From NCBI RefSeq assembly GCF_000429405.1, contig NZ_AUBU01000003.1, positions 310,001 to 374,000 on the forward strand: a stretch of 64,000 bases of DNA. Reading direction: 5' to 3'. Positions 35,150-43,944 of this stretch are shown in pieces. A model generated the notes under the pieces. It made no database searches and was not told the origin of the DNA. It was given only the letters and a program-made list of their open reading frames with translations. Position numbers and translations under genes: made by a program. This stretch comes from Algoriphagus marincola DSM 16067 (GTDB lineage: Bacteria; Bacteroidota; Bacteroidia; Cytophagales; Cyclobacteriaceae). Numbering within the stretch: the first letter of the stretch is position 1; every line of letters begins with the position of its first letter.

Positions 35150-36257
35150 AATTCTCCTTAAGGACTTTTAAAATAGTTTGCGATGGATTGGGCTGATAAT
35201 AAAGGTTTTTGCCCTCAAATTGTTTGTTCGAATAAATCAATGCGCTTTTCACAATTTCTTCAGAATCAAAAGGTAAATGGATTACATTTTCTCCAGCCAA
35301 TCTACCTTTCTGCCTATCTCCTAAATTCAAAACATATTTCTGAAAAGAAGCTGCTTCAACAATTCCGCTCGACGTGTTCCCAATCATCAATTTGGAATAC
35401 TTCATACAAGTAAAATAAGATTGGGTTCCAAAATTCTCAATTACCCTGACATTATTGTGCATTTTTGAAAGCTCTTCGAAAGCGACTCTATAAATCAAAC
35501 CTGCAGTATCCGCATTAGGCATAGTAATAACAATCTGATAGTTGGCTGACAACTGCTCTAGGGCCAAACAAATCTCATTGCAATACTGCTCATTTAATTT
35601 AAAAGCAACCGTTTCAGGGTGTACCGTTACTAAGATGGTGTCCAGGTAAATATCAATTCTCCATTTCTCTTGAAACTCATCGATGGAAAGTAAAGGCAGG
35701 GTCTCTAAATTCTCCAAACTGAGTGAACCCACATTAAAAATTTTGGTATACTCATCATCTAACAATTGGTATAACCTATCTTTGAAAGCTTCAGTGGAAA
35801 CAAAATGAAGGTCACTGGATAAGGAGATACTATGTCGATAAATATTGTCAATTGCCCCCAAAGTTGTTTCTCCGCCATAAAGATGGGCAATTTTCACTTG
35901 ATAGGGGATTGATGCTGCAACTGCTGCCGCCATTTCAAACCTATCTCCCAATGCAAAAACAACATCAAACTCTCTGTAGTTTTCTTCCCAAAATTCAGAA
36001 AATTTTAGGGCAGTTAGTGCATAACTAGAAGCAACAGCATTAGGAGTATCACCCAATAACAAAGACTCTATCTTTCGAAATGCTTTAAATCCATCTAATT
36101 CAATTTGAGCGAGGGTGTACCCATGTAGTTTAGAAAGATGAGTTCCAAATACAATTAACTTTAGATCGAAATCCTGATCCTTCTCCATTGCCTGAATCAA
36201 TGGCAAATAAATACCATAGTCAGCACGGGAACTTGTTAAAACCCCGATCCTAATCAT
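35133..36257 (-). CDS. NDP-sugar 2-epimerase, hydrolysing (LegG/NeuC-like)
   Basis: A 374-residue GT-B-fold epimerase. It opens with IGVLTSSRADYGIYLPLI, and shows LGDRFEMAAAVAAS and the active-site region HLYGGETTLGAIDNIYRHSISLSSDLHF. It ends with MIGNTSSGIVEAASF and GDRQKGRLAGENV. The NeuC/LegG family removes the nucleotide and inverts C2 to give a ManNAc-type sugar for the synthase. Overlaps of four and 17 bases with its neighbours mark translational coupling. Confidence 0.92.
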   Translation of the reverse strand: MIRIGVLTSSRADYGIYLPLIQAMEKDQDFDLKLIVFGTHLSKLHGYTLAQIELDGFKAFRKIESLLLGDTPNAVASSYALTALKFSEFWEENYREFDVVFALGDRFEMAAAVAASIPYQVKIAHLYGGETTLGAIDNIYRHSISLSSDLHFVSTEAFKDRLYQLLDDEYTKIFNVGSLSLENLETLPLLSIDEFQEKWRIDIYLDTILVTVHPETVAFKLNEQYCNEICLALEQLSANYQIVITMPNADTAGLIYRVAFEELSKMHNNVRVIENFGTQSYFTCMKYSKLMIGNTSSGIVEAASFQKYVLNLGDRQKGRLAGENVIHLPFDSEEIVKSALIYSNKQFEGKNLYYQPNPSQTILKVLKENYANFS

Positions 36258-37282
36258 CTTAAATGTTCAATTGAGAGTTTTCTCCCCTCAGATAGATCAA
36301 TCAGAAGTTCCCTACCAAGAACATTGTCGATCTGCATTGGCGAAATTCCATCTCCAGGTCGAAGTGCGATAAGATCATCTTTACTCAGGATCTTTCCTTT
36401 CTTTACATCACGTTTTAAATGAAGGCTTTTTCTGGCAATTGAAATATTCTTTTCCTCACTTGGGCTAGGCTCTTTAATTCCTGAACCTGAAATAGCCTGT
36501 TCAATATTTCTTATTGCTTTGACCATTGCTTTAAGTTCGGAAGGTTCAAGGGAAGCCGCGTGATCTGGACCAGGAAGATTCCTATCCAAAGTAAAATGTT
36601 TTTCTATAACACAGGCCCCCAAGGCAACCGCTGCAATAGGTACCTCTATCCCCAAGGTATGGTCTGAATAACCGACTTTCACTCCAAGCTCCTTTGCCAT
36701 TTGATTCATAGCCAATAGATTGACATCTTCCATTGGAGTGGGGTACTCTGTATTGCAGTGCAAAACTGTAATTCGCTCATTCCCTATTCCTTCTTTATTA
36801 AAAACCTCCAAAGCCTCATGCACTTCTTTCAGTGTAGCCATACCTGTGGACAAAATAATATCCTTACCTTTTCTTGCAATATGCTGTAAATAGGGCTTAT
36901 TAGTAATTTCACCTGAAGGGATTTTATAGAAAGGAATATTCAGGTTATTCAAAAAATCAATACTATCTGAGTCAAAGCCTGTTGATAGAAATTGTATCCC
37001 TTTTTCCATGCATCGCTGTATCAAGATTGGATACCAATCCTCCCCCATTTCCAATTGCTTGAGCATTGAGAATTGAGTAACCTCCTCTCCTAGCATATTT
37101 TTCTTTTGATACTCGGCTTTTTGGGCAGTTGGGTTGACAATTTTTTCAGCCTTAAAGGTCTGAAATTTAACAAAATCTGCACCTGCTTCAGCAGCAGTAT
37201 CTATCAATTCCAAGGCTTTATTGATGTCACCATTATGATTAACACCTGCTTCAGCAATTATAATAACATGTCTGTTTTTCAT
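36254..37282 (-). CDS. Nonulosonic acid synthase (LegI/NeuB-like)
   Basis: A 342-residue PEP-condensing enzyme. The TIM barrel begins IIAEAGVNHNGDINKALELI, then FVKFQTFKAEKIV, ILSTGMATLKEV and LHCNTEYPTP, and the metal-site region YSDHTLGIEVPIAAVALGA. The C-terminal SAF/antifreeze-like domain (about 280-342) contains ISIARKSLHLKRDVKKGKIL. With LegC and LegH next door, the likely product is legionaminic acid, formed from a 2,4-diacetamido-mannose-type sugar and PEP. Confidence 0.94.
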   Translation of the reverse strand: MKNRHVIIIAEAGVNHNGDINKALELIDTAAEAGADFVKFQTFKAEKIVNPTAQKAEYQKKNMLGEEVTQFSMLKQLEMGEDWYPILIQRCMEKGIQFLSTGFDSDSIDFLNNLNIPFYKIPSGEITNKPYLQHIARKGKDIILSTGMATLKEVHEALEVFNKEGIGNERITVLHCNTEYPTPMEDVNLLAMNQMAKELGVKVGYSDHTLGIEVPIAAVALGACVIEKHFTLDRNLPGPDHAASLEPSELKAMVKAIRNIEQAISGSGIKEPSPSEEKNISIARKSLHLKRDVKKGKILSKDDLIALRPGDGISPMQIDNVLGRELLIDLSEGRKLSIEHLR

Positions 37283-37905
37283 AACTTTCTAAGCTTATTG
37301 CCGACCCAAACCCCCTTTTCCAAAATATCAGAGGTAACTACACTACCAGCACCAATTACAGACCCTGATACTATTTTCGCGTTCTGTTTCACCACCGAAT
37401 TTGCCCCTATCATGCTTTCCTCCTCTATTGAAACATTCCCACACAAAACTGCCCCTGGAGCAATGTGAGAATAATCAGAGACTTTACAATCATGCTCGAT
37501 GATACAAGAAGTGTTTAAAATAACTCCTTTTCCAATTTCACTTTGAGAATTAACCATTACATTCTTTCCAATGTAAGTGGAATTATTCAATTTCGCGGAT
37601 CTAGAAATATTTGCACTTGGATCTTTTGCTATAAATTGATTTAAGCCGAGATCCTCAAAAACCGAAATCAATTTTTTTCTTATGAGATTTTCTCCCACTG
37701 AAGGAAAAACTAAGTCTTTACCCACAATACCTTTAAGATCAACCCCTCCTTCATACCCTAAATATTCTAGTTCGTATGGATTTTTTATTGCTTTTTTTAG
37801 GTCAAAATATCCATTAATGTGGTATCCGGCATCTAGAAGAGATTCTATAATAACATAAGCATGACCTGAGTAGCCAAAAAGGAAAACTGATTTAGACTCT
37901 GACAC
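37279..37905 (-). CDS. Sugar O/N-acetyltransferase (LegH/PglD/NeuD-like)
   Basis: A 208-residue protein with an N-terminal PglD-type nucleotide-sugar binding part (VFLFGYSGHAYVIIESLLDAG). A left-handed beta-helix of hexapeptide repeats follows (about 95-200, for example NSTYIGKNVMVNSQSEIGKGVILN). The His in IIEHDCKV is at the position of the PglD catalytic base. In legionaminate synthesis it would acetylate the 4-amino group made by LegC. It overlaps legC by 14 bases and legI by four. Confidence 0.9.
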   Translation of the reverse strand: MSESKSVFLFGYSGHAYVIIESLLDAGYHINGYFDLKKAIKNPYELEYLGYEGGVDLKGIVGKDLVFPSVGENLIRKKLISVFEDLGLNQFIAKDPSANISRSAKLNNSTYIGKNVMVNSQSEIGKGVILNTSCIIEHDCKVSDYSHIAPGAVLCGNVSIEEESMIGANSVVKQNAKIVSGSVIGAGSVVTSDILEKGVWVGNKLRKL

Positions 37906-39034
37906 TACTTGGGATATTTACTATTCTTTCCTCTAAATATTCAGCATTTTTTTGACCGTCTCTGAAGCAGTCTTGATACATGGGTAAGCGATACATCAAC
38001 TGCCAAATGGGACGAGTCATAGTATTAGCCTCATTTGTAACTTTTAAAAAAGCATCACGCTCTTCTAAATTTTCCAATTCCAGACACATCAGCCAGTAAT
38101 TAGCTTTTGTATTTTCAAGTTCTTGCCTAAAAGTTAGGCCTTGAGTTTTAAAAAACTCCGCATAACCATCTGCCAACTTTCTCTTATTGATCAAAAAGCG
38201 ATCTAATTGTTCTAATTGTGCACAAATCAGTGCTGCATTTATATTAGGCATTCTGAAATTATAGCCTAATTGATCATGATAAAATTCGTAGGCGTGAGGT
38301 ACTTTAGCGGTTGTTGTTAAATGTTTACCAACTATTCCTAAATCCACATCATTTGTAACAATCATCCCTCCTCCTCCAGAGGTCACAATCTTATTTCCAT
38401 TAAAGGAAAAAACACCAAGTTTCCCTAAACCACCTGTATGTTTTCCTTTATAATAACTTCCTAAGGATTCTGCTGCATCCTCAACCAATGGGATATTCCA
38501 AGCATTACAAACTTCTAATAGTTCATCAATATGAACAGGAAATCCAAAGGTATGCATAGGCAAACAGGCTGCAATTCTTTTTCCAGTTCTTTTATTGTAG
38601 GTACCCGATTCCCTTTTCTCACCATATTCTTCCAAAAATTCAGAAACTGCTTTTGGGGATAAGCCCATTGTTTCATAATCCACATCCAAAAAAATAGGTT
38701 CTGCTCCATTGTATTTTATTGCATTTGCGGTGGCCACAAAAGTCAGAGCTTGTGTAATTACCTCATCTCCTGTTTTCACTCCTGCCAATTGAAGGGCTAT
38801 TTGCAGCCCTGATGTACCATTGACCACGGCAACCGCCTTTTTTGTTTGGCTGATTTCAGCCATTATTTTTTCAGCTAAATCCACATAGGCTCCAACAGAA
38901 GAAACAAAAGTTGAATCCAAAGTGTCCATCACATATTTTCGCTCATTCCCAATAAAAACTGGAGCATGTAAAGGAATAAAGTCTTTGGATTTGAATTTAT
39001 CCTGAATAAACTTAATCGTTTCCTGAAATGCCAT
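37892..39034 (-). CDS. LegC-family PLP aminotransferase
   Basis: A 380-residue DegT/DnrJ/EryC1/StrS-family sugar aminotransferase. It shows HAPVFIGNERKYVMDTLDSTFVSS at the N-terminus, NGTSGLQIALQLAGV, LVEDAAESLGS and the PLP-lysine motif FSFNGNKIVTSGGGGMI (about 220-236). The opening and the NGNK context are characteristic of the LegC subgroup, which aminates C4 of the keto sugar made by LegB. It lies two bases after legB. Confidence 0.92.
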   Translation of the reverse strand: MAFQETIKFIQDKFKSKDFIPLHAPVFIGNERKYVMDTLDSTFVSSVGAYVDLAEKIMAEISQTKKAVAVVNGTSGLQIALQLAGVKTGDEVITQALTFVATANAIKYNGAEPIFLDVDYETMGLSPKAVSEFLEEYGEKRESGTYNKRTGKRIAACLPMHTFGFPVHIDELLEVCNAWNIPLVEDAAESLGSYYKGKHTGGLGKLGVFSFNGNKIVTSGGGGMIVTNDVDLGIVGKHLTTTAKVPHAYEFYHDQLGYNFRMPNINAALICAQLEQLDRFLINKRKLADGYAEFFKTQGLTFRQELENTKANYWLMCLELENLEERDAFLKVTNEANTMTRPIWQLMYRLPMYQDCFRDGQKNAEYLEERIVNIPSSVRV

Positions 39035-39036
39035 TA

Positions 39037-40224
39037 TTACATTTTGGAGTCTAAATATTTCCCTGTTTCCTTGTGGGTAAAAGCAGGTAATAGCTCATTA
39101 AAAATATTTACCAAATCAGTTTTTGACCATTTCTTTCTTTCCAAAAGACTAGTGATCTGGCAAAGAAACCAATCAAGTTTTTCATCATTATATGGAAGAC
39201 TACTTTTTACTATACCCAAATTCTCAAATCTTTCTAAGTCCAGAGTTTCTCCTTCCATAAAAAACTCCTCAAAATCTTTCTCTCCGGTTGTATCACTTTT
39301 TGAAAAGAAGCACGGCCATTTCCCTTGGCTAGGTAAAGTTTTTACAAGTTCACGTGCTTCTTCTTCACTTTTACATTCATAAGCCTCATATCCCAATTCC
39401 TTAAGATATTTAACAGCTATCTCTGCAAAGGTTATAAGGTGTAATTCCTCACTTAATTTCGGAAAAAATACATCCCTATTATCACCAAGCAGGCAAGACA
39501 TTAAACACAACTCTCCTGATTCCTGAGGAGTGACAAAATATCTTTTGATATCATTAGGAGCCACTAAAGGCTGTATTTTTTGAATCCGTTGATTGAACCC
39601 ATGAAGTAAAGATCCATCAGAAAAAGCAACATTTGCAAAGCGAGCAGTAGATATGGGAAGTTCTAAACTTTCTCGCATCAAAAAAAGCTCCATAATGCGT
39701 TTGGAAGCCCCCATCATGTTTACGGGGTTAGCAGCCTTATCTGTAGAAACGCAAAAGTATTTTTTCACTCCCTTTCCTTTAGCTTGTTGAATGGTTTTTA
39801 GAGTATTTAGGACATTAACCTCAACCATTCGCATTAAAGTGAAAGGATCTTTTTCACTTCGAACATGTTTCAAGGCAGATAGGTTAAGCACATAATCATA
39901 ATCCCCATCAGATTCCCAAAAAGCATCATAGATTGAAGATCCTATGTCGAGAGCATATGTTTTAAAATCACCATCGATATAACCTAGTGAACTCCTAATG
40001 TCACGAACTAATTCGACTAGGTTATTTTCACTGATATCTACTGCATGAAGCTTAAGCGGATTTCTTTTGAAAATCTCTTTAGTAACAGCTTGACCAATAG
40101 AACCTGCTGCACCAATCACTAAAAACTTTGAGTTTGATACTAATTGGCAAAGAGTATTTTCATTTGATGAAATATCCTTGCTGAAAAGTAAATTGCTCCT
40201 CCCGATAAGATTCAGAATATTCAT
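39037..40224 (-). CDS. NDP-sugar 4,6-dehydratase (LegB/PglF-like)
   Basis: A 395-residue SDR-type dehydratase. The cofactor motif is FLVIGAAGSIGQAVTKEIF (about 34-53), then NLSALKHVRSEKDPF and the catalytic region STDKAANPVNMMGASKRIMELF with MxxxK in place of YxxxK, the hallmark of PglF/FlaA1/LegB-type enzymes. It is longer than the short soluble FlaA1 form because of an extra N-terminal stretch and a long C-terminus. Inferred role: first committed step of legionaminate synthesis from a GDP- or UDP-GlcNAc precursor. Confidence 0.88.
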   Translation of the reverse strand: MNILNLIGRSNLLFSKDISSNENTLCQLVSNSKFLVIGAAGSIGQAVTKEIFKRNPLKLHAVDISENNLVELVRDIRSSLGYIDGDFKTYALDIGSSIYDAFWESDGDYDYVLNLSALKHVRSEKDPFTLMRMVEVNVLNTLKTIQQAKGKGVKKYFCVSTDKAANPVNMMGASKRIMELFLMRESLELPISTARFANVAFSDGSLLHGFNQRIQKIQPLVAPNDIKRYFVTPQESGELCLMSCLLGDNRDVFFPKLSEELHLITFAEIAVKYLKELGYEAYECKSEEEARELVKTLPSQGKWPCFFSKSDTTGEKDFEEFFMEGETLDLERFENLGIVKSSLPYNDEKLDWFLCQITSLLERKKWSKTDLVNIFNELLPAFTHKETGKYLDSKM

Positions 40225-40238
40225 AAAGATAAATTCTA

Positions 40239-41453
40239 TTAGTTCAAAAGGCTTAAATCCCCCCTCATCATATCCTCCACTAACCCTTGGAGATCGTATT
40301 CCGGTTCCCAGCCTAGTTGAGTTTTGGCTTTGGTAGGGTCACCGATTAGGAGGTCGACCTCCGTTGGCCTAAAATATCTAGGGTCAACCCGGACGACTAC
40401 GTCGCCGACGTTAGGTGTTAAGTCGTTAAGCGTTAAGCGTTCAGCGTTAAGCGTTAACGGTTCAGCGTTAATCGATGTCTCGTTTAACGTTTTAACATTT
40501 AACGCGTTAACGTTTAACCCTTCGACTTCGCTCAGGGTGACACCTGTTGCTGCTTCGTACCGCTGTTCATCGATCGAATCGAGGATTCCGATTTCGTCGA
40601 CTCCCGTTCCTTCCCATCGGATATGGAAGCCGACATGGGCGAAGGCCATTTGGACGAAGTCACGGACTTTGGTGGTTTGGCCTGTGGCAATGACATAGTC
40701 TTCAGGTTTTTCTTGTTGTAAGATTAGCCACATCGCCTTCACATAATCCTTGGCATGTCCCCAGTCTCGCTGTGCATCCAGATTACCTAGATACAAGCAG
40801 TCCTGCTTGCCTAAGGCAATGGCAGCTGCTGCCATGGTAATCTTACGGGTTACGAAGGTCTCCCCTCTTCTTGGTGATTCATGATTAAAGAGAATCCCAT
40901 TACAGGCAAACATATTGTAGGCTTCTCGGTAATTCTTAGTGATCCAAAATCCGTAGATCTTGGCTACTCCATAGGGAGAGCGGGGATAAAAGGGAGAATT
41001 CTCATCATAGAACCCCTTTTCATTTTTATTCTCAGGCATGCCTCCATAGAGTTCGGAGGTAGAAGCCTGGTATATTCTAGTCTTATTTTCCAGTTTGAGA
41101 ATGCGTACAGCTTCCAAAAGTCGAAGTGCACCTATACCATCCACATTGGCTACATATTCCGGAGAATCGAAGGAAACCTTGACATGGGACATAGCCCCGA
41201 GGTTGTAGATTTCATCGGGTTGGACTTCCTGAATAATGCGGATGATATTGGTGGAATCCGTTAGGTCTCCGTAGTGAAGGTGGAAGTTGACATGTCCTTC
41301 ATGCGGGTCCTGATACAGATGGTCGATGCGCTGGGTATTGAAGGAGGAAGCTCTTCGTTTGATACCATGGACGATGTATCCTTTTTCTAAAAGTAGTTCG
41401 GCTAGGTAAGAGCCATCTTGGCCGGTGATGCCGGTAATTAATGCTATTTTCAT
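40239..41453 (-). CDS. gmd: GDP-mannose 4,6-dehydratase with in-frame repeat insertion
   Basis: A 404-residue enzyme started at ATG 41453 ([21 protein letters not shown]). It makes GDP-4-keto-6-deoxymannose for GDP-fucose. Normal motifs are the GITGQDGSY cofactor loop, [21 protein letters not shown], and the catalytic [19 protein letters not shown]. Between EAATG and [19 protein letters not shown] lies a stretch of 43 residues rich in LTLN/NALN words, encoded by an intergenic-type repeat (40413-40541). The rest of the C-terminus is intact, so the gene may still be functional. The fucose synthase gene is at 46821. Confidence 0.93.
   Translation of the reverse strand: MKIALITGITGQDGSYLAELLLEKGYIVHGIKRRASSFNTQRIDHLYQDPHEGHVNFHLHYGDLTDSTNIIRIIQEVQPDEIYNLGAMSHVKVSFDSPEYVANVDGIGALRLLEAVRILKLENKTRIYQASTSELYGGMPENKNEKGFYDENSPFYPRSPYGVAKIYGFWITKNYREAYNMFACNGILFNHESPRRGETFVTRKITMAAAAIALGKQDCLYLGNLDAQRDWGHAKDYVKAMWLILQQEKPEDYVIATGQTTKVRDFVQMAFAHVGFHIRWEGTGVDEIGILDSIDEQRYEAATGVTLSEVEGLNVNALNVKTLNETSINAEPLTLNAERLTLNDLTPNVGDVVVRVDPRYFRPTEVDLLIGDPTKAKTQLGWEPEYDLQGLVEDMMRGDLSLLN
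40413..40541. repeat. Heptamer repeat element inserted in gmd
   Basis: On the + strand the element reads TTAAGCG/TTCAGCG words (about 40419-40476), then ATCGATGTCTCG, then inverted TTTAACG words (about 40490-40517), and ends with CCCTTCGACTTCGCTCAGGGTGA-type sequence. Its length of 129 bases is a multiple of three and no stop codon arises in the gmd frame. The same words flank the broken gene at 49.3-49.7 kb. Confidence 0.8.
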
Positions 41454-41460
41454 GTTTTTT

Positions 41461-41944
41461 TGGAACACAGAGTCTCGCGGAGTTAATCACGGAGTCTCAC
41501 TGAGTATTTTTTTAATTTCACAGACCTGCATGCCGCAGGCATGGTTACAATGAGTTAGGCACAGAGTAACACGGAGTTTTTTATTGGAACACGGAGTTTC
41601 TCGGAGTTAATCACGGAGTCCCGCGGAGTATTTTTTAGTATCAAGGAATTCCGCTGAGTCTTTTCTTGGAGCACTGACTGTCCCGAACTCGGGAGAGTCT
41701 CGCGGAGTTTGGCACAGCTTGTCCCGAAGTATTTCGGGAGAGGCTCACGGAGTTTTTATTTTTTATTGGAACACGGAGTTTCTCGGAGTTAATCACGGAA
41801 TCCCGCGGAGTCTTTTTTAGTATCAAGGAATTCCGCGGAGTCTTTTCTTGGAGCACTGACTGTCCCGAACTCGGGAGAGTCTCCCGGAGTTTGTCACAGC
41901 TTGTCCCGAAGTATTTCGGGAGAGGCTCACGGAGCTTTTATTTT
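41461..41944. repeat. CGGAG repeat array, left of the GxxExxY gene, with a 182-bp tandem duplication
   Basis: Built of CACGGAGT, CTCGGAGT and CGCGGAGT words spaced mostly 10-12 bases apart. The block starting TTGGAACACGGAGTTTCTCG at 41584 is repeated with few changes at 41766, a 182-bp tandem duplication. It includes the palindrome-like TGTCCCGAACTCGGGAGA and GTCCCGAAGTATTTCGGGAGA. No real gene; short ORFs here are by-products of the repeat. Confidence 0.8.
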
Positions 41945-42319
41945 TTAAAGAATAAATCTTTGGATTCCTTTTACGAGGCTTTTGGTTCTGAAATTAAGTA
42001 ATAAGCCAACTCTGTATCCTGAGAATTTCAAGTAGGTTAATACCTGGGCTTTGTGGACATCTGTTAATTGCTCTACAGTTTTCAATTCTAGAATTACTTG
42101 ATCTTCTACTAATAAATCTATTCTATAGCCACATTCAAGTTTAATTTCTTCATAAATCAAGGGAACTGGAACCTCGGATTTAACATCGAAACCTAATTTT
42201 TCCAGTTCATATTTAAGACAAGCCTGATAAGCTGATTCAAGAAGACCTGGACCAAGTTTAGAATGTACCTTAAAGGCACAACTCAAAATTTGTTCTGTAA
42301 GAGCTTCTTTTTCAAGCAT
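41945..42319 (-). CDS. GxxExxY protein (PD-(D/E)XK-like fold family)
   Basis: A 124-residue protein started at ATG 42319 (MLEKEALTEQILSCAF). The open frame upstream of this start lies in repeat DNA. The defining motif is seen as LGPGLLESAYQACL (G-x-x-E-x-x-Y), followed by the nuclease-like core ECGYRIDLLVEDQVILELKTVEQL and the end YLKFSGYRVGLLLNFRTKSLVKGIQRFIL. The D...ExK pattern resembles PD-(D/E)XK nucleases, but the biological function of the family is unknown. It is embedded in a 1.5-kb repeat island within the polysaccharide locus. Confidence 0.9.
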   Translation of the reverse strand: MLEKEALTEQILSCAFKVHSKLGPGLLESAYQACLKYELEKLGFDVKSEVPVPLIYEEIKLECGYRIDLLVEDQVILELKTVEQLTDVHKAQVLTYLKFSGYRVGLLLNFRTKSLVKGIQRFIL

Positions 42320-42950
42320 AATTGTTAGGAATACGGAGTTTATCGGAGAATGATTTTTTGGAACATGGAGTCCCACGAAGTTTTTGTTTATTGGAACACG
42401 GAGTCTCTCGGAGTTAATCACGGAGTTCCTCGGAGTTTTTATTTTTTTGGAGCACGGAGGCTATTTTTTTTGGAACACGGAGTCTCTCGGAGTTAATCAC
42501 GGAGTCTCTCGGAGTTTTTTTTGGAAAAATGAAGTTTAAAGGAGTTTAACACGGAGGCTCACGGAGTATTTTATTTGAATCTGATTTGATATTTTTTGAA
42601 ACTCACAATCTTGGGACAAACAACCCTAATTTTGAATGAAGTCCATTTAAAACTCTGTGAAAATCTGTGCCTCCTCCGTGCTTCCTCAATGCTCCAAAAC
42701 CTGCGAGCTTGCGAGCACTCCGTGTAACTCTCCCGAATCCCAATAAATCGGGACGGGACAAGTTGTGTTATCTCTCTGGTACTCGGTGTAACAAATCAAG
42801 CGAGCTTGCGAGCACTCCGTGTAACTCCGTGCATCCCTCAGTGAAACTCTGTGTAATTAAACCCGCGAGCTTGCGAGCACTCTGTGTAACTCTGTGCCTA
42901 CTCAGTGGTACTCAGTGTAACAAATCAAGCGAGCCTGCGAGCAATAACAT
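42320..42950. repeat. CGGAG repeat array, right of the GxxExxY gene, switching orientation
   Basis: From 42320 to about 42565 the words read CACGGAGT/CTCGGAGT as on the left side. From about 42655 to 42930 they read as the complement (CTCCGTGTAACTC, CTCTGTGTAACTC), so the array flips around 42600. GCGAGCTTGCGAGCA or a close variant occurs four times in the right half (near 42702, 42800, 42863 and 42929). No gene is supported. Confidence 0.8.
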
Positions 42951-43889
42951 TCATTTAAGCATTCTTTCTATCACCCCTTCCATATCTACTTTAGCTTTCC
43001 AGCCCAATTTCTTCCCAGCTTTTTCCGGATCTGCTTTTGATATACTCAAATCAGTGGGACGCATCAGATCAGGTGATTGAGATACATGTTCTTGCCAGTG
43101 TAACCCCAGAACTTCAAATGTCTTTGAAACAAACTCCTCCAAACTTTGGCTTTTGCCTGTTGCAATAATGAAGTCCTCCGCTTTATCTTGCTGAAGCATA
43201 AGCCACATAGCTTCTACGTACTCCGATGCCCAGCCCCAATCTCTGGACACATCCAGTCTTCCCAAAACCAGCTTTTCTTCTGCCCCTTCAGAAATCCTTT
43301 TGGCAGTTTGAATGATTTTTTGAGTTACGAATCTTGCCGGTCTTAAAGGAGATTCATGATTAAAAAGAATCCCTGTGCAGGCAAATAAATCATAAGCCTC
43401 CCGATAATTATCTACCAGCCAGGTTGAGGATGCTTTAGCTAAGGCATAGGGACTCCTAGGCTTAAATGGGGTTGTTTCTTTTGCAGCTTCACCCTCAGTA
43501 TCTCCGAAAGCCTCTGAACTTCCTGCATGATAAACTTTAATCCCTCGGGCTTCCATTTTTACCGCTTCAAGCACATTCAGAATCCCAATGGTAAAGCTTT
43601 GTATAGTCTCTGCTGGCTGTTCGAAAGATAAACCAACGGATGACTGACCTGCCAAAAAGTAGATTTCATCAGGTTTGGACTTTTTTATTGCCACCAATAC
43701 AGATCTAAAATCCTCAGGGTCCATGGAAAGCAAATGCACTTCATTTTTGATTCCCAAAAAGTTTAATCCTCGAAAAACACTTCCCTGGGCATCTCTGGAA
43801 GTCCCAAAAACCTCATAGCCTTTTTTCAGTAAGAAGTCAGCCAAATAGCTACCATCCTGCCCAGAAACTCCGATAATTAATGCTTTCAA
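42951..43889 (-). CDS. GMD-like NAD-dependent epimerase/dehydratase
   Basis: A 312-residue extended SDR. The cofactor loop is [25 protein letters not shown]. The catalytic region is HAGSSEAFGDTEGE with YALAKASSTWLVDNYREAYD carrying YxxxK. NHESPLRPARFVTQKI and SRDWGWASEYVEAMW closely match GMD-family enzymes. It is shorter than gmd and lacks the RRASSFNT tetramer loop. It may act on GDP-mannose or a related 4-keto sugar as a reductase or epimerase (Rmd-like); the exact reaction is unresolved. Confidence 0.82.
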   Translation of the reverse strand: MKALIIGVSGQDGSYLADFLLKKGYEVFGTSRDAQGSVFRGLNFLGIKNEVHLLSMDPEDFRSVLVAIKKSKPDEIYFLAGQSSVGLSFEQPAETIQSFTIGILNVLEAVKMEARGIKVYHAGSSEAFGDTEGEAAKETTPFKPRSPYALAKASSTWLVDNYREAYDLFACTGILFNHESPLRPARFVTQKIIQTAKRISEGAEEKLVLGRLDVSRDWGWASEYVEAMWLMLQQDKAEDFIIATGKSQSLEEFVSKTFEVLGLHWQEHVSQSPDLMRPTDLSISKADPEKAGKKLGWKAKVDMEGVIERMLK

Positions 43890-43944
43890 TGAATCTTGAA
43901 TATTAGACTATGCTTAAAAAGAAAATTTGTATTGAGTTCAATTA

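Noticed and set aside
40413-40541. Frameshift or sequencing error in gmd
   Set aside because: The inserted stretch keeps the reading frame, contains organised repeat words found elsewhere in the window, and the downstream motif PRYFRPTEV is intact.
41461-42950. Possible CRISPR array (evenly spaced CGGAG words)
   Set aside because: Units are about 10 bases apart with no unique spacers of constant length, no long identical repeats and no cas genes.
42667-43080. 137-codon + strand ORF with repeated CVTL-like words
   Set aside because: Translation of the CTCCGTG repeat array running into the antisense of the GMD-like gene; repetition explains the open frame.
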